Source of the DNA: Rotaria sordida
Taxonomy: Eukaryota; Rotifera; Eurotatoria; Philodinida; Philodinidae
DNA length: 64,000 nucleotides
NCBI GenBank assembly: GCA_905250125.1
Contig: CAJNOL010001026.1
Coordinates: forward strand, 1 to 64,000
Direction: 5' to 3'
The notes under the pieces were generated by a model. It was given only the letters and a program-made list of their open reading frames with translations. It was not told where the DNA came from and ran no database searches. The stretch's first letter is position 1. Each line of letters starts with the position of its first letter. The translations under genes were made by a program, and so were the position numbers. Below, one piece after another: positions 55,518 through 64,000 of this stretch.

Positions 55518-58500
55518 ATGGAACAATTTATTGAAAGACTTGATACTCTTCTTGATAATGATCCATTTAGTGATGTTGATTGGAAATCATTATCACATAA
55601 TGATTGCGAAGTTAGTTAATCATATTTAATCGATTTCTTATTGTAAAATCTTTGTTTTTTTTTCTATTTATAGTTATTAGAAAAATATCGTTTAAGACAT
55701 CTCGAAGAACGAAAACGAATACGAGAAGAAAGAAAAACAAAGAGTGTAATTTAAATAAAAGAACCTTGCTGAATTTGGTGATCTATCTTGAAACGGGATA
55801 CCATATATGTGGGTTTGTAGAGTAATTTTTGGCACTTCAAATGGTGTATAAGAAATCAAGTTTTTTTCAAATTTTGATGTGCTATGAGTCCATATACTGA
55901 TTATAATCCTTGATAAATATATATATATATATGGTACTTATACACGTTATGGTCTCTAAGATATTCTAAGATGAGCTTATGCAAATTTTGTATTTTAATG
56001 TCAATTTGATACAGTTATAGGTACCCTTTGATTTTCTATAATCAGTAGTTTTTATCGTTGCTTTATTCCCAATTAAAACTGGTTCCTATTGTTAGATTTA
56101 AGTTATTTCTTGACTATATGATATTCCAGTATGTTCAACTCTGTGCCACCGAGCAAGAATAAAACTATCTTAAAAATTGCACACTATCGAGCTCTATATA
56201 TTTTAAAGATAAAATCTTTCAAAACAGCAAGGACTAATTGTCAACTTGCAAGATTGTCTCCTAGAATACCCTATTTTCCTACATGAAGGGGAAATGTCTA
56301 GCAGATAAACGTAGTGGTGAATCAGATGATAGTCTTCCAACAGAAATTCGTTGTTGATTGCCATATTTTGAAGAACTTCAATAAAAATGTATGACAACAC
56401 AAGGAGAATATCTGTTATGTAATGTTGGAAAATACTAAATGTAGTATGTGTAGATATTTCCGACACTTTCGAAATACTGATAATTTTCTGTGTCAACAAA
56501 GGAAAACTACTCTATAGGCTATTTCTACTTATTTTTGATTGATTTGGTATTTATACTATCCCCAGATTTTGAGAAATATTCGAAGTGGTATATATACCAC
56601 GCCCGGGACTAAAGAGTGAAAATATATAATGCTCGATAGTGTACCATTTTTGAGATAGTTTCTTGTTCTGTGGCACAGAATTGAACATACTGGAATATCA
56701 TATAGTCAAGAAATAACTTAAATCTAACAGTATGGACCATTTTTAATTGGAAATAAAACAACAATGAAAACTATTGATTATAGAAAATCAAAGGGTACCT
56801 AAAACTGTATCAAATTGATATTAAATATAAAATTTGTATAAGCTCATCTTAGAACATCTTAAAGACCATAATATGTATGAATACCATATATATATACGTA
56901 TATTTATCAAGGATTATAATCAGTATACGGACTCATAGCACATCAAAATTTGAAGAAAACTTGATTTCTTATATACTATTCGATGTGTCACAAATTACTC
57001 TACAAAACTGTATATTTAGTACCCCGTTTTAAGACAGATCACTAAATCTGGCAAGGTCCTTTCGTTCTTCTTAAATTTCTTTTTTTAGTTCCAAGAAATA
57101 ATGGAAGATCTTCTTCAAGCATTATCGAATAAACCCGACATCTCATCATTCTATCGTACACTTGATGATCCATTATTAACAACAGTAAATAAATCATCTT
57201 CTGAAATCATTGAATGTTCTTTTTTTTATTTGCTTTTTCTTTTTAATTAAAGAATTCCATAAATAAAGATGTTCATACAATTGAATTAGATACTTCCGAT
57301 GATGAACAAGATGATCTCGAACATTGTACAACATGGATTGATCCAAGTAAAAGCATTGGTCGATCTGTAACTAGTGATGAACTTAAAACATCAACTTATG
57401 TTGTTTATCCATTAATAAAATCTCCAGGCGTTCCTGAGACATCAAGAAAAATTCATCGTTATACAGATCAATCTCGTCGAAATACTTACACACTCCAAAA
57501 TTCATCATCTGATGATAATGGTAATAATAATAATAATAATAATAATGAAAAACAATTAATGAATGCAAAACAAGAATATGTTCATCTTAATAGTCAAGGT
57601 TTTGATCCACAACAACAAGAAAATCTTTTTAATAGTGTTAAAGATGCACGATCAACATTTTCAGTTTCACAAAAATGCTTTCGATTTACTCATCAAGTAA
57701 TAAATAAAAAAAGAAAAATAAATTCAAATCATCATTGTATTTGTTTTTGTTTTGAAGGAAGCACAAAATATCCTTTATAAAAAGTTAGGAGCTTTTATCA
57801 AAGGACATCTTACAAGACAATTATTTCGTACAGAACATGTTAAAAGATTAATTCAAACATTAAATGTAAATTTTTCTAAACAAAAATATTTATTGATTAT
57901 TTGTTTTTAATAAAGGATACAAGAAAATTTGCTGTTGATTTTCAAACACAATGTTTAGAAACCAAAACTAAACTTGATCTAGATGATATTAATATAATTG
58001 ATCAATTAATTAAACAAGTAGATCAAATAAAAATCTATACAAATTATTGAATTAATTTATTTAATTTAGGTTGAATCAATATTAGATGAAATTCATGCAA
58101 TATTTGGACGATATGCATCTACTCGTCAAATATCAATGATTATTCGTCATGAACAATCACAAAAAATGCGAACTATAAGAGTTTGTTTTTATTCAAATTC
58201 TTAAATCATAAGAAAAACAAATTTTTTTTTTGTTCTAGACAAATCAACAAATAGCAAAAGATTTTTCTTTAGAACGACCAATTATTGATCCTTTACCAAC
58301 TTCAACTGTAAAAAATGATAATTTACAACAACAATCAGAATATCGGTTTGTTTAATTATCACTTTCTTTAAAAACTTTTTTCTTTTTGTTTTATTTATTT
58401 AAGACGACCACAGAATATTCGTCGTCATGTCACAGCGGTACCTAATCGTTCTGCTCAATCGACAATAAAGACTCAAGCTCGTCCATTAAAAAAAGCCACA

Positions 58501-58717
58501 TCTTTACAAAGGAAATCTCGTCCATTAAATTCAAATAATAATGAATCGACATCAAGTAAATCAATAATGTTTCTTTTCTTATTGTTTTTTTTTCTTTCTT
58601 GATTTAGACCGTCCTCGTTCAAGTTCTACTATTACTACTACTAATAATAATAATATATTTCGTCCTCCTCTGCGTCATGCGCCGGCCAGTCCTCTATTTA
58701 GAAATCGTTTAAAATAA
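55518..58717 (+). CDS. CCP110: CP110-like centriolar coiled-coil protein
   Basis: About ten exons on the plus strand (55518-55611, about 55677-55746, 57089-57184, 57253-57698, 57759-57865, then smaller ones to 58717) give roughly 465 residues, about half the vertebrate length. The diagnostic part is near residue 235: LGAFIKGHLTRQLFRTEHVK then RLIQTLN and DTRKFAVDFQ, matching the VKGFLTRRL-x-TEK-x-K-x-LRQT-x-x-DT block of CP110, followed by a helical SILDEIHAIFGRY and IIRHEQSQKMR. CP110 caps the distal end of centrioles and restrains ciliogenesis; this region carries calmodulin/IQ-like character in vertebrates. The N-terminus is a charged coil (LEKYRLRHLEERKRIREE). A low-complexity Asn run comes from an AAT repeat near 57525. 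The second intron is almost entirely a fold-back. The family call is moderate. Confidence 0.65.
55747..57088. repeat. Intron-filling fold-back element K (about 1.3 kb)
   Basis: The left arm (about 55758-56195) is an imperfect reverse complement of the right arm (about 56628-57066). AACCTTGCTGAATTTGGTGA pairs with TCACTAAATCTGGCAAGGTC, and GGCACAGAATTGAACATACT with AGTATGTTCAACTCTGTGCC. The 430-nt spacer has no recognised transposase. The element fills the CP110-like intron from 11 nt after the donor GTAATT to about 22 nt before the acceptor TTTTTTTAG. The sequence is unrelated to element A, yet the host introns have almost the same length (1,342 versus 1,343 nt). Confidence 0.85.
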
Positions 58718-60407
58718 ATGTATGTCAAACAGATAATTTGATGCTACATGCATGTAACTAGTTGCTCTGAATAACAACAAACTGTTCGTTGTATGTATAA
58801 ATAAATAAATATATATGTATATGTGCATGTTCGTTGCATATCATCTCAAAAAGAATGCATGCACGCTTGCTGTTTCACTCATCGCATCATAATAAACTGT
58901 CTTCGATGGCATCAGCTACAGCATTTCAGCAAGAATAACAAAAAAAAAAAGGAACATCAGCACCAAACGTTCTGATTGTCAACAAAAAAGAACTCGAATG
59001 CGCAACTAATTTTATATTTATTATATGTCCTAGAAAAAAAAAGGTCGATAAGAACAAATGACACTACTTCCCACATGATACGATTGATCTTTTTCATCCT
59101 TGATATATATGTATGTATACTACTTGTTGGTCATAAAGTAACAAAGTCACTTGATTCATATTAAGAACTATGGATTGAGTTGAAACTATATAATGATGTA
59201 ACTGAGAATGACGAATCTTTATTTAAACTGAGGTAGTAGAAAACTTAAATGATCAAATTTCACGCATGATACAAGGTTTAAAAGTGTATATATGCATGCA
59301 ATTCAAAGGTCAATCATCATGTTATCATTATATATAGAATAAAAGAAATTTAAAAAAGCGACCAATATTCATTGCTCTATAATCTATAATAATAATTGCA
59401 AACTATTGAACCATTAACTTCCTTTTTTTTCTTGTTGTACCTCAATGATTATTTCTTTTTTTTTCTATAAAGAAAAAAAATGTGTCAAAATTTTCGTTTT
59501 CTTTATTGACTTCAATGATAGAAAAATGACAAAAGCAAAACACATCTGCCAAGGTTCATAATCAATCATATTTTTCTTTAAGTGAATATCGTTGTTTTTT
59601 ATTAATCTTTTTTTTTGCCTTCAATCTAGTGAGTAATGCCATTAGCCAAAAGTTTATTTTCTCTTCACAAATGCATCAAGCACACGAGAGAGAGAGAGGG
59701 GGAGAGAAAGAAAGCGAAAAGATGAGAAAGAGAGAACGAGCAAGTTTTTCTGCTTGTCATGATCATCTTTCTTTTGCTCTCTCTCTCTCTCTCTCTTCGT
59801 TTATTCATTCATTCATTCATTCACTCAATCATTTCTTCTAGTTAATATTAAAAAAAAATGATTAACATACAACGATTAGTTAACAGATAGTCTATTACTC
59901 TTATTTTATTAAACAATGATAGCCATTATTATTTTAATTTAATTATGAATTCAACAATAAATTACTTTTTAGGTAAAGTTTTTCTTCATTATTTTGTTCC
60001 TCCCCTAGTTCATATTCAATAGATAAGATAATAAATGAGTCTGTCGATGTCTATAGCGATAATGAAGGCTCTTACTTTTCGACACATTTCTATTCTTCCT
60101 GTGATAACTAGACATCTGTACAATTCATCAATGTCTCTGTTAGTGAGAGAGATGAGCAACAAACTAATTGTGATAGATGACTATATTGTCTTTGTTATCC
60201 TGTCACATAGAAGTTCGAACTTAATTAATCCATATCATTTTTGAGAAGGGAAGAGTTGAGTTGAGTTGAATATATGTCGTATTATTCTCATACAAAAGGT
60301 TAATTCTATGTGAACAAAAAAAAAAACCAAAAATGCCACGAATATTTTGTTTGTACGATTGACCCTTCGTTTACATAGAGTCTTGTCATCATTAGCCATT
60401 ATATGCA
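58718..60407. other. Intergenic region with simple repeats
   Basis: It should hold the CP110-like 3' UTR and the promoter of the Ig protein. There is a purine tract (GA)n/GGGAGA at about 59682-59740, a (CT)n tract at about 59776-59797 and an (ATTC)n run at about 59801-59825. The tracts are close enough for GA and CT runs to pair. No coding exon was recognised. Confidence 0.5.
59682..59826. repeat. GA/CT and ATTC simple-repeat cluster
   Basis: AGAGAGAGAGAGGGGGAGAG-type purines, then CTCTCTCTCTCTCTC, then CATTCATTCATTCATTCA. The GA and CT runs, about 50 nt apart, are complementary and could form a hairpin or a triplex-type structure. They are common features of eukaryotic intergenic DNA. Confidence 0.75.
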
Positions 60408-61411
60408 ATGCTGAGTAGAATCAGTAAACGTGAGCGGATCAACTTCATCTCTTTTATCCATTGTTTATTCTCTATGTTTTAGTAACCCAACTAATGATAA
60501 TGATTCATGGATTGATAACAGCTGTTATTTCAAATAAATTTCCAGAAATTTTAACTCAAACATATAATCAAACATTAAATATATCAGATACAGCTATTTT
60601 AACATGTCATGTTAAAAATTTAGGTAATCATCATGTAACATGGCTTAAATATGATTCAAATACATTAACATATTTGCCATTAACTGTTGGTGAACAAGTA
60701 TTTTATTCTGATACACGTTATTTTGTATCATCATATTCAACATCATTAGATAATTCATATTGGAATTTAGAAATCTCAAATTTAAAATTATCCGATGAAG
60801 GTATATATGAATGTAAAATATCAAATCGTCGTGGTAGTGTATCAATACAAATTTATTTACAAATACAAATACCAATGACAATAAAACCTTCACGTTTATA
60901 TGTTGAACCAGGCTCATCTGTTGAATTAGATTGTACAATATATAATATAAATACATCATCAATAACATGGCATTTTTCAAGTTTAAATCATACAAATAAA
61001 TATAATATTTATCATTATGATATATATGAAAAATATCATAATGAAAAAAATATTTCTAAATCACAATTAATTATACGTCATGCACAACCATATCATTCTG
61101 GTTTATGGACATGTACCTATAAAAGACAACGAAGAAGTGCAAAAATTTTTGTTGAAAAAGGTTTGTTGAGAAAAGCCAGATAAGCAGAGAATGTCAAGAT
61201 ATATCGTTTCTTTTTTCTTTCTCATTAAATAATCAAGGGCATACATTCTCAAATATTCTTTTGTCTGGTTTTTTTTTTAGGTGCATTACAACATCATCAT
61301 CAACAGCAACGTCTTGTATCAAATAATCATTCTTCTTTTTCTATTCAATGTACCATGAGTTTGATCTTATTTACACTTCTCCTTGGTCATCATATGACCT
61401 ATAGAATATGA
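60408..61411 (+). CDS. dpr-like cell-surface protein with two Ig domains
   Basis: Three exons: 60408-60429 (MLSRISK), 60483 to about 61160, and about 61281-61411. The intron at 60430-60482 joins in frame to give a signal-peptide-like N-terminus ending LMIMIHGLITAVIS. Ig1 has ILTCHV, VTWLKYD, the sequence LTVGEQVFYSDTRYFVS and LSDEGIYECKIS, close to the pattern of Drosophila Dpr and related proteins (LTVG, then a DxR-x-F block, YEC). Ig2 has VELDCTIYN, ITWHF, LIIRHAQPYHSGLWTCTYK. The C-terminus after a His/Gln-rich stretch is hydrophobic (MSLILFTLLLGHHM), consistent with a GPI signal or short anchor. Dpr proteins bind DIP receptors in synaptic wiring; that role here is inference. Without the first exon, the start would be ATG 60494. 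Confidence 0.75.
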
Positions 61412-62304
61412 CACATATATACATATTCTCAAATCATCAATGAACAGTATATATCAACAGTCAGATCAATCGACATATATATGTGTGTGTGTGTGTGGTG
61501 TATGCGTATCTAACAACTCTTATTATATGTTTTTCCTTTTGCTTTTTTTTTTCTTCGATAAACGATCGACAACTTATAGACTTTTATATACGATAACAAT
61601 TAATGAAAGAAATTGTCGAGACACTAGTCGTGCGTAGTTGTAGTCAATTATCGCTACAGGGTGCCTTTTTTTCTTTTTATGTCTGAACTAGAAAATATAT
61701 CAGGTAAAATAGATTTCTATTTAAATATAAATACTTATTTATCTTAATTAAAAGAAGAGTACGTTAATAAATAAAGATTTGTTTTAATTGACTTGTTCAA
61801 TGATACTTAAGACTCTTGTTTTATTTTTTTTTTTTTTGATGATGATGTAATTATATGTTTATATTATCATGTACATTCCACTCATCGATTTGGGAGATTT
61901 TAATTTGTATTTGCACAGATGTACGAATATAGTTCGCGTGTCAATTGTTCATACATCGAAATAATAGAATGAATGAACGATGAATGGATAGATAACAATG
62001 TCAACAGAAAAATAAAACAGAAAGAAAAAGGGAAAATCTGATGCCAAAATGAGATTTATTTTCCAGATGTTTCAAAGATTTTGTTTCACTATATTTATGT
62101 TTATCTTTTGGATAAAGAAAAAATTAAATTTTTGTATTGTTCTATTGAATCATTTCAATGGATAACATCTGTTTTCCAAAGTTTATAACATTTAATGACA
62201 TCTCTCAAAAATAAATCTAATTGGTAGTTTTATGTTTAGTTTGATAAGTCCATCTTGATCTTTCTCCGCAATAATTATTTAATAAATTATACGATAATAT
62301 AACA
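61412..62304. other. Short intergenic region
   Basis: It contains the 3' UTR of the Ig gene, a (GT)n run at about 61483-61496 and the promoter side of the flavin-protein gene. No exon recognised. The small open frame at 61440-61637 covers the GT repeat and looks like chance. Confidence 0.5.
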
Positions 62305-62999
62305 ATGAATCGATTTGCAGTAAGTGTATCTATATGAATCTTTTATCATATTAATATTTATTTTGTAGCAATCATTGATTAAAACAACTTTATTTCAATT
62401 TAAAAATGTAAATTTAATTGGACGTCAAAGTTTAGCTTTTATTTCAACAACTAATGATGATAAAACAAAGAAATTATTTGATTTAATTAAAGATATTCGT
62501 TATGCTATGATGTAAATTATAATTGATTTTAATAATAAATTTATTTCTATAAAAATATTTTAGTACAACAATTGAATCAGATAAGAGTCTTCGTTCACGG
62601 CCAATGGCAAGTCGTCAAGCCGAAACTTGGGATGGTACATTATGGTTTTTTACTAAACGATCTTCTCCTAAAGTTAAAGAAGTTAAACAAAATCTTGATC
62701 AAGTTAATGTATCTTATGGAGATCCAAATAAAATGTCATTTGTTTCTGTTAGTGGTAAAGCTGAATTTGTTGATGATAAAGCTAAATTAAAAGAACTTTG
62801 GTCATCCTATTTAAAAGTATTTTTTCCTCAAGGATTAGATGATCCAGATTTAATATTAATGAAAGTAACAGTTAATTATGGTGAATATTGGGATTCGCCC
62901 AGTAGTAAAATGGTACAATTATATTCAATGGCTAAAGCCGCAGTAACTAAAAATCCTCAAGCTCTAGGTGAAAATGAAAAAATTGATATTCAGAAGTAA
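62305..62999 (+). CDS. FMN split-barrel (pyridoxamine-oxidase-like) general stress protein
   Basis: Three exons: 62305-62320 (MNRFA), about 62370-62513 and 62564-62999, giving about 198 residues. The conserved part reads IRYAMITTIESDKSLRSRPM, ASRQAETWDGTLWFFTKRSS, then NKMSFVSVSGKAEFVDDKAK, LWSSYLKVFFPQG, DPDLILMKVTVNYGEYWDSP. This is the pattern of the Pyridox_ox_2/general-stress-protein family (bacterial GSP26-like and fungal BLI-3), flavin-binding split barrels whose substrate is often unknown. The first 35 residues (MNRFAQSLIKTTLFQF...) are basic and amphipathic, lack acids and end near FISTT, like a mitochondrial presequence. The family is common in bacteria, fungi and plants and rare in animals, so horizontal gain followed by intron and presequence acquisition is plausible. 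It ends 127 nt before the next start. Confidence 0.8.
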
Positions 63000-63126
63000 A
63001 ATTAATATTGGTTTTTTTTAATCTCGCCATAGTTTTGTATGTTTTGTGTTTTTGTTATGTAAACAAGCTAATGAAAAATAAAGATTGAAAGTAGTGTGAT
63101 AGCATAATTAATTTGAAATCAGCTGT

Positions 63127-64000
63127 TTGAAAGATATGAATACTGATGAAACAAGTAAATCATTAACAGTTACAGCAAATTCATCGTCTGAAATAAAACA
63201 TATGAATATCGAAGATTTAAAAACAAGTTTTATCGGTAAAACATCGGAATATATAAATACTATGTTAAATACTGTACTTGATGACCCCGTATTACTTCGT
63301 GTCGCTATAAGGTGTTTTTTTTTGTAGAAAACTTCTTGAAAATTCAAGAAAATAAAAATCTTTCATATGTTTTAGACGATGTCGTCTTGATTGTGCAGAA
63401 GCTGAACGTCGTATAACTAAATTAAAAGAAGATAATAAGGAATATGTTCCTAAAAATGAATATCTTGCTCTTCAACAAACATATGATGAACTTGTTAAAG
63501 CATCGGAACAATTAAAACAAAATTTTCGTAATGCTAAAGTTGAATATAAGTATATATTTAATTTCAAAACAAGAAAAAAAGAATAACAATAATAATTTAA
63601 CTTTTTTCAACAATAGTGCATTGAAAGAAGCACTTGAATATTTAATTAAAGATCGAGATAAATATTTTACATTATGTGAAACTTATCGTGCTACTTTAAC
63701 TCCTAGGTTTATAAAATCAAAAAAAAAACATATTTGAAGTAAAATATAAATATTTAGACCAAAATGGGAACGATGTGCATCAATAATTGAAGGTGGAATA
63801 GAACATTGGAATGAATTATCTATTGGAAAAACAAGTAATGAACTTGTAGATATTTTACTGAATGAAATTATTGGTGGCAATGATATTGTATATAAAAAAA
63901 ACTTTTTTTGTGCTAAAAAATTTTTTTCCTTTGAATATACATATAGTATAATAATGTTGTAAATTTTATTGGTCTTGGTCTTGATCCAACAATACCAAAA
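63127..64000 (+). CDS. Coiled-coil protein, TSNAXIP1-like (partial, runs off the window)
   Basis: Exons: 63127-63311, about 63377-63549, 63617-63704, about 63758-63879 and 63950 onward, all joining in frame (for example TATAA|T and CCTAG|A). The order is an acidic N-terminus, EYINTMLNTVLDDPVLLRVA, IRRCRLDCAEAERRITKLKE, NEYLALQQTYDELVKAS, ALKEALEYLIKDRDKYFTLC, RPKWERCASIIEGGIEHW and SIGKTSNELVDILL, then FIGLGLDPTIPK at the window edge. The alternating charged heptads indicate a coiled coil. The WNELS-x-GK-x-S-x-ELVD and FxGLGxDPxxPK phrases remind me of TSNAXIP1-type proteins linked to cilia and testis. This name is tentative, because I rely on memory of a family with low sequence conservation. 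The gene is cut by the window end. Confidence 0.5.

Noticed and set aside
56203..56499. Open frame in the spacer of fold-back K as a possible transposase
   Set aside because: No catalytic motif or DNA-binding signature could be seen; the frame is Ile/Leu/Tyr-rich and probably chance.

Overview
The window reads as nuclear DNA of an intron-rich, AT-rich invertebrate. Genes are split by very short GT-AG introns (mostly about 45-70 nt). Protein families are animal ones: an ETO/RUNX1T1 co-repressor, an ELAV/Hu RNA-binding protein, a MAP4K with a CNH domain, a CP110-like centriolar protein, a dpr-like Ig protein, HDHD5 and PLPBP. Codon third positions are mostly A/T. A bdelloid rotifer (Rotaria or Adineta type) is my best guess, from the base composition, intron sizes, a B-box/coiled-coil gene of a style I associate with rotifers, and a bacterial-looking flavin gene with a mitochondrial-type presequence. 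The organism call is inference.

Layout. 1-2.9 kb: no gene seen. 3.0-7.0 kb: two decayed tandem copies of HIBCH (valine catabolism). 8.5-9.2 kb: intact single-exon PLPBP (+). 12.7-14.8 kb: HDHD5 (-), seven exons. 16.5-20.1 kb: ETO/RUNX1T1-type co-repressor (-). 21.0-26.7 kb: ELAV-like gene (-) with duplicated, apparently mutually exclusive RRM2 exons and several alternative first exons. 27.9-35.0 kb: MAP4K3/5-type kinase (+). 36.9-37.5 kb: B-box/coiled-coil protein (+). 41.5-46.5 kb: PBZ-PARP-BRCT protein (-). 48.7-52.7 kb: two tandem paralogues of an unrecognised Cys/His-repeat family (+). 52.9-55.4 kb: unknown protein with a duplicated CVDPK module (-), divergent by 93 nt from a CP110-like gene (+, 55.5-58.7 kb). 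60.4-61.4 kb: two-Ig dpr-like surface protein (+). 62.3-63.0 kb: FMN split-barrel protein (+). 63.1-64.0 kb: start of a coiled-coil, TSNAXIP1-like gene that runs off the window (+).

The most striking non-genic signal is at least ten large imperfect inverted repeats (fold-backs of about 0.25-1.3 kb), mostly inside introns. In two genes (ETO and CP110-like) a fold-back fills almost the whole of an intron of about 1,343 nt, leaving only some 13-27 nt at each splice site. Three others (22.0, 33.3, 53.5 kb) share one arm sequence, and one (43.1-44.1 kb) carries a recognisable wreck of a Tc1/mariner transposase. These look like non-autonomous DNA transposons that have settled in ancestral short introns.

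The genes do not form one pathway; this is an ordinary eukaryotic gene neighbourhood. The items most worth follow-up are the ELAV exon pair, the PBZ-PARP-BRCT architecture, the intron-filling fold-backs and the two lineage-specific protein families. Exon boundaries were placed by eye from splice consensus and reading-frame continuity and may be off by a base or two.
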